This document shows, piece by piece, positions 48,158-59,424 of a DNA stretch of 64,000 nt. The stretch lies in the NCBI GenBank assembly GCA_037576215.1, contig JBANDB010000001.1:4464001-4528000 (forward strand), written 5' to 3'. The position numbers and the translations under genes are program-made. The notes beneath the pieces are model-generated. The model saw only the letters and a list, made by a program, of their open reading frames with translations, searched no databases and was not told the DNA's origin. The stretch's first letter is position 1. Each line of letters starts with the position of its first letter. The DNA is from Armillaria gallica (lineage: Eukaryota > Basidiomycota > Agaricomycetes > Agaricales > Physalacriaceae).

Positions 48158-50305
48158 TATGGTTCAATTCAATCAATACACCTCCCAAGTTGGCTATAGT
48201 GACAATTCCCTCCATCATGCCTTTTACTACAGACTTTGCACTTGCATCAAGGATGATATGGCTCACCACAGAAAGCCTAACAATCTCTGTGACATGTGAT
48301 TCCTAGCTCAAAAACTCAACACTCGCTATTGGAATCAGAGAACCAAGATATCCTGTGAAAACTGGGAAACAAGTCCTCTGATTCATTTTTCAACAACCCT
48401 AAATCCAAGGGCTCCAATTCCAACTCCAGTTCTTTGACTTCCAGATTGGCTCCGAAGCCTTCCCATTCCAATTCCTCAAGATCCACTTCCAACCCTAAGC
48501 CCTATGCTGATAAGCTAAGCAAAGACAGACACCTTACTCAAGAAGAAAAGGACTGTCACTGGAAGAACAATCTCTGTATGTTCTGTGGAAACAAGCACAA
48601 GACTGAGAACTGCAACAAACACAAGGCCATGCTGTAGAAATTGAAGAACCTGCTCCTGCCTCTGAGGATCTGGCTCTGATGGAGCTGGCAAACTAGAGGG
48701 CAGCCCTGAATCCTCCATGTGAGATCAGGGTTATATTGACTGTAATCGCACATTGGAGGTTATCACCTTCAACACCACCACTCTTTCCAACCATTCACTC
48801 ACTGTATCACTCTCTTCTGAAATCAGCTCTAGTACAGAGTCTGACAGCCTTCCAATCATTACTATCCTTCATTTTCTTGCCTTGGTTGACTCTGGTTCTA
48901 GCTATTGCTTCATTGACTCTAAATACATTGAGGATCACAACCTTCCTACCAAACCTATCTCTCCTGTCCAACTTTGGCTCCTTGATGGCTCCACCAGATC
49001 TCATATCTCTCAATCCATCACTCTTCCAGTCTGTTTCCCTTCTGGAGACATCATCTCTATTGACTTCTATGTCACTCATCTAGATTCATTCTGTAACATT
49101 GTTCTGGGATACAACTGGCTTTCCTGCTGCAATCCATTGATTGACTGGGTAAAGCACAGTATCACTTTTCATTCACCATTACCAGGTGTTTCTTCCCCTG
49201 CAAGCACTTCTGTGGTCTCCGATGTAAATGCATCTAATTGCAGGGACATTCCTCATCCAACTCCTATTCCTATTCCAACCTCAGTTTCCAAGCCAACTCT
49301 GAGATCCTGATGGACTCTGTCACCATATGAACCTATCTATTCCTACCCAACCATCCCTTCCTTTTCTGTGTTAGTTACCTCCAAGATATCTATCATCTCC
49401 ATGACCACTTTTGTTTAAGCATGTGCTGAAGATGGAACTCAACAATACACCCTCCAACCTTCTGCATCTAGCACTAGTGGTATGGCTGGCTCCACAGCTT
49501 TGCCAAATATGACAGATGTACCAGCAGAATATCATGACTTTGCCAATGTATTCAGTGATTTGCTCTCTGAGAAACTCTCTGAGCATAGACCATACAACCT
49601 CAAGATCAATATTGAGGAAGAAATGTCTCCCCCGCTTGGACCAATTTACTCCCTCTCAGAGTCCAAACTCAAAGCTTTATGTGAGTTTATTGACAATAAT
49701 CTCCATAGCAGATTTATCACGCCCTCATATTCTCTCTATGTTCTCTCCAGTCCTCTTTGTCAAGAAAAAGACTGGTGAACTCCATCTTTGTGTCAATTTC
49801 TGTGGCTTAAACAAGATATCCAAGAAAGACTGTTAACCCCTTCCACTCATTTCTGACCTCCTTGACTCCACCCACTCCACCCACATCTATACCAAACTTG
49901 ATCTTTGACATGCCTATCACCTTGTACACATAGCTGAAGGTGATGAATGGAAAACAGCCTTTTGGACCTGTTATGGCTTCTTCGAATGGTGTGTCATGCC
50001 TTTTGGACTCACCAATACTCCTGCAGCATTCCAATGCTTCATGAACAATATTTTTGCTGACATGCTTGATGTCTCTGTAGTCATATACCTTGATGACATC
50101 CCCATCTATTCCAATAATCTCATGGAGCACCAGAAACACATACACGAAGTTCTGCACAGACTAAGAGCAAATGGGCTCTACTGCAAAGAATCCAAATGCG
50201 AGTTTCACCAGGACTCCATGGAATATCTAGGCTATATTCTATCACTGGAGGGCCTCCATATGTCCAAAGACAAGGTCAAAGCCATTTTAGATTGGCCAGT
50301 CCTGC

Positions 50306-51931
50306 TGATAAGCCTAGACTTCCATGGCAATGGCAACACCTAAAACTCAGGGAGAGCTTAGGCAATTAACGTAGCAACACAGCAATCAAGGCAATGTGTG
50401 TGCAAGTGGTTTGGTGCACCTCCATGCAGTCAATTCCTCAATAACGCAAGATACACTGTGACTTTTCAGTCAGCGAAGTAGTACTCTTGGTCAAGGAGTA
50501 CTGATAGATGTTGGCTGTAAGCTAGGATGGATCTCAATAAACAAGATGGGACAGAATCTGGTATGACTTGAATACTAAGAAACCATGATAGAAACCATGA
50601 AAATGGATCTAGAATTGTAGCAATGCTCCAGAAATTGTGGGGAGGGACTAGAAATTGTGGGGGTGGACTAGAAATCATAGCAATGCTCTAGAAATCATAA
50701 CAATGTGCTAGAAATTGTGGCAATGGACTAGAAGACATTGAAATAGCCTAGTAAATGTGGCTTAGGGTGTACCTAATACTGTGGGTCGAAACAATAGCAA
50801 TAAACGTACAGAGACTGCAAGAAACTGGTAGAAATTGTGGTAATTGAGATGCTGAGTGGGGTGCTGTGGTAATAGATGCACAGCAACTCTGAACAATGGT
50901 GAAGACAAGGGTGATCCTATGGAGAATAGTGCTGAACTGGGCCTACACAGAGGCAATACTGAACTGGGCAATGAAAACAATGGCAATGGAGAAGGTGAAA
51001 GCAATAAAACAATCCTATGTGGTGAAAGTGAAGTGATGTTGTGGCATTAAAAGACAAAAGCAAGTTATTGATGCAAGATTTCATGTATTGGTGCAATATC
51101 AAAGCTAACCAATAACGTTAAGAGTAAAGCAAGCAGTGGGGGATAACTTAGAGTAACCGTAGCTGACTGGTAATGCCATAGCCTTATCAACTGGGTAAGA
51201 ACTAGCTCTAAAAATGCGGTTTTTACCTAGTTTTTATACTACAAGTATGGTTTTATAAATAGAATATTCATCGGAGCCTTAGTAAGGCTGTAAGTCCTTG
51301 GCTTTTGTAATAGCCATAGTAAACATATGGTATCTGTGGTTCTAAAGTAACAGCAAGTCCTTGATATTGCTGTGTATGGATGCGAACCATGTGGTTTTAT
51401 TGAGCAATGAGTGGATCATGAGGTGCTGTTTAGCTGTGGATTATTGAGCTGCAGTTGCCATACTGAGGTGTATGCTTGGGTCAATGATAATTCAAGGTCT
51501 TGGCACTGTAACAGCCTTAGTAAACATGGTCTGTAGTTGCTGTGGCTATAATTATCGTAGCTGGAAGGGTACTCATGTCAATCACGTCATTTCATTAAAT
51601 GATTGATGGGCACATCAACCAGATGCTTCTGAATGATGTAGCAACCCTGTTTTAGAATGATTGTTGATCAAAGGTTCCTTGCCATGATGAGATATGGTAA
51701 TTGTGATGCAAGGCGAGCTGAGAAGGATAACGGAGTGCATGAGGAGTGAATGTCATGGTTTTAGGACTGTATCTGAATGTTTGTGGCTTATACTGCGAAA
51801 ATCTGTGGTATTATTGTGTGTTGGCAGTATTATCAAGTGTGTGAGGATTATAATGGTGTTGTTTCAAAGATATTGGGTGATGGATGGGTAAATCCATGAA
51901 TTCTAACTGTACAGAGCCTGGAGGCTCATCA
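50306..51931. mobile_element. LTR-like insertion (solo-LTR candidate), 1626 bp
   Basis: Starts TGATAAGCCT and ends AGGCTCATCA, so it has TG..CA ends with a 10-bp inverted repeat (one mismatch, a transition). CTGC flanks both sides (50302-50305 and 51932-51935). Skipping it restores the pol frame of the old chromovirus (DWPVL joined to PKVKDIQ). No protein is readable inside. The TG..CA ends and 4-bp duplication suggest a single long LTR left after recombination, but no full-length relative is present in this window to confirm it. Confidence 0.7.
50590..50762. repeat. Degenerate tandem repeat of a CTAGAAATTGTGG-type unit
   Basis: About eight imperfect copies of a roughly 20-base unit (CTAGAAATTGTGGCAATGGA and variants) follow one another inside the LTR-like insertion. 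Confidence 0.7.
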
Positions 51932-52943
51932 CTGCCAAAAGTTAAAGACATTCAATCCTTCCTTGGCTTTGCCAATTTCTACTTCCATTTTATCCACAAG
52001 TACAGCAACATTGTTATTCCTCTAACCTGCCTCATATGCAAAGGAACTCTGTGGAAATTTGACAACAAGTGCATGGCCACTTTCAATAAACTAAAGCAAG
52101 TCTTCACTCATGCTCCTATCCTTACCAATTGGGTCCCTGACTGGCAATTAGTCATGGAATCCGATGCCTCCAATTATGCTATTGCTGCTATCCTTTCTAT
52201 TTACTTCAAAGATGGTGAGATCCATCCCATCACTTTCCTATCCTAGAGCCTCCACAATGCTGAACTAAACTATGACACCCATGATAAAGAGCTTCTAGCT
52301 ATCTTTGAAGCCTTTAAATACTGACAGCACTACCTTGAAGGCTCCATGGACCTAATTGATGTTGTTACAGACCACAAGAATCTTGAATATTTCTCTACCA
52401 CCAAGATTCTTACCTGGTGGCAAGTCCAGTAGTCTGAATATCTCTCCCAATTCAATCTAGTAATCCACTTCTGACCAAGGAAACTCAGAGGAAAACTGGA
52501 TGCACTCACTAGATGATGGGACATCTATTCAAAAGAGGGGGATAGTCAATATGCAGCAGTCAATCCTCACAATTTCCAGCCTGTATTCACTCAAGAGCAA
52601 TTCTCCATGCTAGTGCTATAATGGATATTAACAAGCTCCATTCAGATATCAAGCAAGCACAACAATCTGACTCTGTGGCTGCCAAAGGCTTCCAACAGGC
52701 AAATCCTCCACTCCCACTTCTCCCTCTCAGTGGTCCATAGATGAATCAGACATTCTCTGTCTTGATAACCGCATCTATGTCCCAGACTTCAAGGATCTCC
52801 ATCTCCATGTCTTACAAACAATCACGATCACATCTTGGCAGGTTATTTTGGCCAAATCGAACCTTGGAATTAGTCCGATAGAGCTATACTTGGCCACATA
52901 TGCATGAATATATTTCCCACTACATCAAATCTTGTATGGTTTG

Positions 52944-53308
52944 TGTTATGGCCGAACCCGGGAATAACAGACTAGGCGTCTAACAATGCACTACCTCGCA
53001 CTTTGGATAGATCGATAGAACCGTGACGTCTGCTACAGCGGAGCGGTGTACGCAGTGAACTCTCGGCAAGCGATAAGAGTAAGTCCGGGGTGTATTAAAC
53101 TTAGCTCAAAGCTAGGGTACATGGCTGAGAGCTGTGCTACTTATATACGATATTTGGAATCTAAACATAGTTCAATAGGTAACGGCTTCGATAGAAGTTC
53201 TGGGGTGATCTGAAAGATGGTTGGGGATGGTCCGTGCGGTGCCGAGGTGCCGGAGTGCCGAGGTGCCGGATAAGATAAGATAAGGAAAAAAGTGAATAAA
53301 TCGTAACA
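52944..53308 (-). repeat. 3' LTR of the young chromovirus (left copy)
   Basis: 365 bp, TGTTA..TAACA. It differs from the right copy at five sites, all transitions. Confidence 0.95.
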
Positions 53309-53321
53309 TCACCCCCTCGTT
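53309..53321 (-). other. Polypurine tract next to the 3' LTR
   Basis: On the minus strand the bases just before the 3' LTR read CGAGGGGGTGA, a purine-rich run as expected for plus-strand priming. The last codons and the TGA stop of pol lie inside it. Confidence 0.65.
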
Positions 53322-55516
53322 AAGGCAGGCGTCCCAACTGCTCGTATGGTCTGTTCATGCTTTTCGAAGTCGGCAATGGCGTCTTTTGCATGGATCATGT
53401 CCTCTTCTCGGACCCATGAATTATGCTCCCGCGTCCAGCCCTTCCACTTGACGAAGTAGTCTGTCGTTGTTCGAGATCTCTGGCCGCGTTTTCCGCGTAT
53501 TTGCCTGGACTTGGTATCAAGGACTGCCTCGACCTCGTATTCTTCCTCATCTTCGATGAGTTTGGGTGGAGGCGGTGGAGGTATCTCCTGATTCAGGAAT
53601 GTCGGGGGCGTATACGGGGTCAGTAGTTTTTCGTTGAAGCGAGGGTGAATTTTCCAGTGCGGTGGTAGCTTTAGCTTGTACGCACTGGCACCTGCTTTTT
53701 CGAGAATCTGGAACGGACCCACTCGTTTGTCGTCCAGCTTTTTCTTTGGTCGTGGGAGGTTTAGATTGGTGGTGTTGAGCCAGACACGGTCGTTGATTCG
53801 GTATGCATGTGCGTCGCGGCATCGCTTGTCGTACTGTTTTTTCATTCGTCCCGCAGCCTCCTGGAGGGCTTTCTCGGTTTCGGCGTGGATGCGAGTCATG
53901 GTCTTGGCGAAGTCTTCAGCAGCGGGGTTTGCTAATGGTGACGGACGCTGAGCGTCTGGTATCAGCCTTGGATTTCGTCCATAGAGTACCATAAATGGGC
54001 TCTTTCCCGTGGCGCTGTGCACCCGATTATTGTGGGCGAATTCCGCCAGCGGCAGCCAGTCACTCCAGTCGTTTTGTCGGTAGTTTATGAATATCCGGAG
54101 GTATTTAATGATCTCTTGATTGACTCGTTCCGTCTGGCCGTCTGTTTGGGGGTGGAATGCCATGGATGCGTTCTGGGTAATGTTGAGCAGCCGATACAGT
54201 TCCTTCATGAATTTGGAGACGAACTGCGGTCCTCGGTCGGAGATGACGACCTGGGGCATGCCATGTCGGGCGTAGACTTGGTCACGTAGCAATCGCGCCC
54301 ATCCTTCGGCTGATAATTCGACGTTGCAGGCGATGGGGATGATTGCTTTGGAGAATCTGTCGACGACTATGAGCATGGCATCGTTCCCATTGGAGTCAGG
54401 GAGTCCAGTGACCATGTCTACGGATATGTGCGTCCATGGGGCGGTAGGTACCTCGTTAGGGTGTAACGGTGCTGCCTTCGCGTGGGTGTCTGACTTGGTC
54501 CTTTGACACGCTTCGCAGCCTTTTACGTAGGTCTCTACGTCCTTTTTCAATTTGGGCCACCAATAGTCACGGAGTATCAACTCCTTCGTCTTCTCGATTC
54601 CTGGGTGCCCGGCGGTGATATGGTCGTGATACTGGGAGATGATTTTGCCCCGTAGCGTCTTTTTGCGGGGAACATAGATCCTTCCATCGTAGTAGAGGAG
54701 TCCGCCTTGGCGGGAGACCCCTCGCTCATGGGCCAACGAGGCTGCTATGCCCTCGTCCCAAAGCTCCTCCTGTCGGGTGGCTTCTTCAACTGCTTGTTGC
54801 GTTTCCGTTGTTGTCGGCATGATTAGCACTTGGAAGTGGTCGGCCTTCAGGACGACGAGGTTGTCGTTGTCCTTTGTTCCCTGGTCATGGTCACTTCGTC
54901 GGGAGAGCAAGTCGGCTTTTACATTCTGAGCACCGGGTTTGTGATGGAGCGTGAAGTGATATTCAGCGAGCTCTGTCACCCAGCGGGCTTGCCGTCGGTT
55001 TAGTTTTTGTGGGAGTCGGAAATATTGGAGGTTCTGATGATCCGTCCAGATTTCTACGTTTTCCTTAGCACCCATAAGGTAATGTCGCCATTCGGAAAGT
55101 GCAAGCATGATGGCGAGTAGTTCCTTGTCGTAGATCTCGTAGTTTCGCTCGGTGGCGCTAAGTGACTTGGACATGAAGGCTACCGGTCGCCATACGCCGT
55201 TTTGTCTCTGACTGAGTACCACGCCTACCGCGCCTTTGCTCGCGTCCGCTTCGACCCGGAAGGGGTCGTTATCGGTAGGGATGGCGAGGATAACGTCCTC
55301 TGCCATGCGTCGCTTCAGCTCTTGGAACGCTTTACCCTGCGCCTCCGTCCACCGCCATTCTGCGTTGCCGGTCAGTTGGGTGAGGGGTCGTACGACCTTG
55401 GAATACATTTTGATAAACTTTCGATAAAAGTTAGTGAATCCCAGGAATGACTGAAGTTCCTTTTTTCGGCGGGGGGTTGGCCATTCGGCGATGCCGGCAA
55501 TCTTGACTGGGTCCAT
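53309..55516 (-). pseudogene. Pol C-terminal part: RT end, RNase H, integrase, chromodomain (young chromovirus)
   Basis: A 735-codon open stretch. The end of RT and connection come first (PVKIAGIAEWPTPRRKKELQ, SFLGFTNFYRKF). RNase H follows with RVEADASKGAVGVVLSQ, YDKELLAIMLALSEWRHYL and WTDHQNLQYF. The integrase zinc finger is HDHITAGHPG ... GCEACQRTK. The integrase core has SVDMVTGLPDSNG, VVISDRGPQFVSKFM and QTDGQTERVNQEIIKYLRI, so the D, D and E residues are intact. The C-terminal chromodomain YFVKWKGWTREHNSWVREED places it in the chromoviruses and may steer integration to certain chromatin. It is cut from the upstream pol frame by one in-frame TGA at 55514-55516, with no frameshift, so it is listed as broken. 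Confidence 0.93.
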
Positions 55517-58020
55517 TCACATGGAGTTTTTGCTGATGATTACACCGAGATATTCCATCTCGAGGACCTCGAATTCACATTTTTCTGCTTTGAGGAAAAG
55601 TTTGTTGTCACGGAGGCGTTGGAGAACCTGCTTCACGATCTGACGGTGTTCTTGTAGGTTCTTGGAGAAGATTAGGATGTCATCAAGGTAAATAGTGACC
55701 TTTCCTTCTCCGATCAGATCCCGAAAGATATCGTTCATCATCCATTGGAATGTGGCGGGCGAGTTGGTGAGCCCAAAGAACATGACCGTGGGTTCGTAGA
55801 GTCTGCGGTTCGTGCGGAAGGCGGCTTTCTCCTCATCCCCTTCCCGGATTCGGACGTTGTTATATCCCCAACGGACGTCGAGTTTGGTGAAGTATTTCGC
55901 GCCGCGTAACTTGTCTATGAGCTCCGAGATGAGCAGTAGGGGATAGCGGTTTTTGATGGTCATCTCATTGAGTTTGCGGTAGTCTTGAACGGGTCGGAGC
56001 GTGCCGTCTTTCTTTTTTACAAAGAAGAAGGGGGACGCAAACGGGGACTTGGAGGGGCGAATACGCCCGGATTCCAGGTTTTCGTCGAGGAATTTGTCGA
56101 GTTGTTCTTGTTCGTTTCGGTTCAGGGGGTATACCTTACAATCTAGGGTAGACTTGGCGTTCGGGACGAGCTCGATAGCGTGGTCCCAGGGCTTTCGTTC
56201 AGGTAAGTCGTCGAAGTTCTCTTTGGAGAATAGGTCACGGAAGGAGTGGTAATGTTCGGGTACCATTTCCTCGAACGTCTTCGTTGGTCGATCAGCGCTG
56301 GCCTTGGCCGCGAGATCGTTGGCGTGATGGAGGGCCCGTATCGTGAGTTCTTCCTCCATCTGGACGGCGAGGATCGTATCGCCGTCTTCGAGTTCCTCGT
56401 CCCAATGATCACTGGGATCAGCATCCGGCAGCTTGAGGGGGTTTTTGACGCATTGGCAACGTCCAAAGACTACGCTTCCCGTCCGCCAATTGACAGAGGG
56501 GTTGTGGCGTTTCAGCCAATCGTGACCTAGATAGACGTCTCGCTTCCCTAGGTCGGTGACCGCCAGGTCGATATGCTCACGATGGTCCCCGATCGAGAGG
56601 CAGAGTTCCACGAACTCTGTCATCTCCCCGCCAGCGTTCTTAGTCCTGTCGGCGTTGTAGACCGAGATCGGGACCTTTACCTTACGGGTGTCAAGCCCGT
56701 GTTGGCGGACGTAGGCGGTGTTGATCGCGCTCCCTGTGCATCCGCTATCTAGCAGCGCCTTGGTGCTGAGTATCTGCCTGCCAGTACAGGGTTCTAAGAG
56801 TACGGGTATCATTAGATCGTTGGTGGAACCCCGGATATAGCGTATGGGCTCTCGGAGCTCGTAGAGGTGTTCTCGGGCGAGTTCTCCCTCGGTCCTGAGA
56901 GTTTCTAGGAGCTCGTCGCTCAACTCCCCCAGCCGGTCTGGATGAATCCATAAAGCGAGGACGGCACGCGCCACGTTGTCATTTGGTGCTTGGTAAATGG
57001 CGCGTAGGGTCCAGTCTACCTCGAATGGTTTTACCTATCTGTGGTCGACTTTCGGCGGAGGAGGGATTGTTTTGGGAGTCGTCGAAGCAAGTGCTTGGGG
57101 ACTCTCCTGGTTAACGATCAGTTTTCCCTTCGATACCCATTGACGAAAGGAAGTGTCATCTTCCTCGTCGGGAATTTCTTCCAGGAGTACCTGGTGCCCC
57201 CTCTTTACCGCCTGGGCACTAGCGGATTCCTCCCTTTCGGCTTTGTGGTTGTCCGCGAGGGTTCGACTCCGGTCGGGGTATGGGGAGCGTATCCGTTCTT
57301 GATTTCTGGACCCCGTGTTGTCGTGCGGGGTCTCAGGTCGCCCTTGTACCAAGGGTTCGGGATTACCAGGGATTCGACCCGTAGTCCCTGCAATGACGGA
57401 CTTCCCTCCATCTGGTCTTCCTGGCCGCTCCCTCCCTGGGGTTGAGCCTGAACGAACCGGGGGAGATTTGGGCTCTGCGCCCGCGCCTCGGGAGTCGTCC
57501 TGTGGGGGCACCCATTTGTCGTTCAGGGTCGCTTTGTCAGGGTTAGGTGTGACCCTAATTCCTGCCCCGCCTGATCAGGGGGTGTCTCTACCAGAGGGAG
57601 ACTGCCCACCCATCATTATGGCGGGTGTCGCTATGGTGGGCGACTTGTCGTTCAATCCGTTCGCTCGCAATGAGCTACTTGGCAGACGTTTAGCCAGTTT
57701 AGGTAACGTGGGGACGGTGGCCCCGGTATCTAGAGGGGGTTTGTTAGTTTCGTCCTGAAGGACGTCGTATCGGTTGGCTGATTCAATATCTGGGCACGTA
57801 GGAGAAGTCGCAGGTTGGCACAAAGGCCGTGTATTGAGAACATTAATTTTTCTTTTTAAAGTCGTGAAAGTAACCGACCCCTCACTTGGGGGTCAGGGTA
57901 TAGCCGAATGCGCGATAGGTAAATTGTCTGAAGATACGTGGCAAGTAGGTGATGGTACAGAACAAGCGGGGGGCGCACCAGAGGATGTTTGGGTCGTCGC
58001 GGGCGAATCAGAACCCGGAC
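55517..58020 (-). pseudogene. Pol N-terminal part: linker, protease, reverse transcriptase (young chromovirus)
   Basis: This frame is in the -1 frame relative to gag and overlaps its end, so a -1 ribosomal frameshift near 58030 is the likely way to make Gag-Pol. A long Pro/Thr-rich linker comes first. The protease reads STKALLDSGCTGSAI with the catalytic Asp. The RT contains FFFVKKKDGTLRPVQDYRKL, TKLDVRWGYNNVRIREGDEE, FGLTNSPATFQWMMNDIF and VTIYLDDILIFSKN with the YLDD site near 55690. In-frame stops interrupt it at 57893-57895 (TGA), 57575-57577 (TGA) and 57035-57037 (TAG), and a further TGA (55514-55516) separates it from RNase H. The frame is otherwise continuous. Confidence 0.88.
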
Positions 58021-58023
58021 GAC

Positions 58024-59424
58024 CTAGTCTTTTACCTTCTCCATTGTTTCTGCGAGTGGCTCCGGTGCCGCCTCGAGGGTGCGCACCTCCCGTTTCTCGC
58101 CTTTGTGGGGGCAGTCTCGACTGAGATGTCCCTTCTCGTCGCAGTGGAAGCACTTCCCTTCCGCCATCTGTCGCGATTTCTTTGCGTCGATTTCCATGGG
58201 TATACCCCCACCTGGATGGGTGATCCACTTGGAGCCGTGCGACGGAGGTTTTGCAGTTTTCGCAGGTTCTGTGGACTTGGGTGGTGGGCGTGATTCCGCC
58301 GCTTTTGCGGGTGCGGACCCCTTAGCGCGCTTCTCGGGGTATCGGTCAAGGCCCTGGGTTTGTTCGAAAACCTTCTGCCTTTGTCGTTGTTCGTACATCA
58401 GCAGGATCCGGTCCTTCCACTTCTCGTAGGTACGAGGTACCGCGATTCCTAAATTGGCTATCGCGGCTCCGTAGCTGCGGGGAATACCCTTGCGGACCGC
58501 TTGGACCAAAAGGCCCCATTCCGTTTGGTCGGTGAGTCGGTTGGCCAATTTCGCCTCCCTTTCTAGTCTTCGGAAGAAGACGTGGGCAGCGTCATCTCCC
58601 ATCTTCATCTCGCCCATCTGCTTTTTGTGGACCAGCTCGATTGCCGGATCCCTAAACTGTTCTCGGAAGAGCTCGCAGAACTCTTCCCAACATGGGTAGC
58701 GATAGCGGGGCCCCGCTTCAAAGTCTTCGTCTTCGTCGGGGGCCGCGTGCGGTCCTGGGTCGGTAGGGATATAGCGATACTTGGGTCGCTCGTGTACTCA
58801 CCAGTCTTCTGCTTCTCCTTCGAGAAGGGAGACCGCCAGCCCCACCATAAGCGAGGGGCGCCCTTCGTAATGGTACCGGAAGGTTTTGAAGTAGTGGTCG
58901 CAGGCCCCGAGGAAGTGTTCAATGTCATCGTGCTTCCCCTCGAAGGCCCTTGGCGGCTTCATGAGGATGGGTCGGACGCTGACAAAGGCGGGGGGATGAT
59001 CCGCATTCCATTCGCCCATCGGTCCATGCGAAGGGGGGTCCCAGTCTGGTGGCCGTGGGACTGAGAAATGGTCGGGATCCGGCCCTCATCGAGGGGGTCG
59101 GCCACGACCAGGAATCGGCGCCTTCTTTTTTCGCTCTGCTTCTAGCTCGTCTTGGAGTTGGGTATTTTCGGCCCGGAAGGCCGCCGCCTGGTCCTCGAGT
59201 CTGAGCATTCGTTGTTGATCCGTTTCCCCCAGATCTGGTGGGTCTTCCTCCATGCCTCCGCTTTCTTTGCCTTCTCCATTCCCTGAGCCCGCGATGAGGC
59301 GGCTCGTTCCACGCCCGTGATACTCCCCCCTCCTTCGCCAATCATGTTGAACCCGCTCCGGGGGGGAGTCCAGGAGCGGTCCTGGTTCGGGCATCGTACA
59401 GTAATAGTCAGGGACCCCTGACAT
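58024..59424 (-). pseudogene. Gag of the young chromovirus with two in-frame stops
   Basis: The likely start is MSGVPDYYCTMPEPGPLLDS at 59424. A coiled-coil stretch (RLEDQAAAFRAENTQLQDEL) follows, then the capsid-like region FEGKHDDIEHFLGACDHYFK, GDDAAHVFFRRLEREAKLAN and YEKWKDRILLMYEQRQRQK, and a CCHC knuckle CFHCDEKGHLSRDC before the stop at 58024-58026. TGA codons interrupt it at 59086-59088 and 58798-58800. The start codon overlaps the last 17 bases of the upstream 414-codon frame. The same frame stays open without stops up to 60558, so a longer gag cannot be excluded, but that stretch has no protein-like pattern. Confidence 0.85.

Larger units (their letters stand above)
44241..48639 (+). 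pseudogene. Gag of the old chromovirus, split by a pogo-type element
   Basis: The first part (44241-45141) starts MSKENLELFRSASVRGQPSH and contains a Gly-Pro-rich tract, then VKEPDTFDGSDLQKLKVFI, FNDRPTAFVANANKVNYAIS and KDTLKHLWMHNGDQIMKY. The second part resumes at 48158 with VQFNQYTSQVGYSDNSLHHA and YYRLCTCIKDDMAH. It runs through a frame change to a nucleic-acid-binding CCHC-like knuckle, CMFCGNKHKTENCNKH, near 48580-48620. A usual gag would be one frame; here stops occur (for example after the Gly-Pro tract near 44748). Confidence 0.75.
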
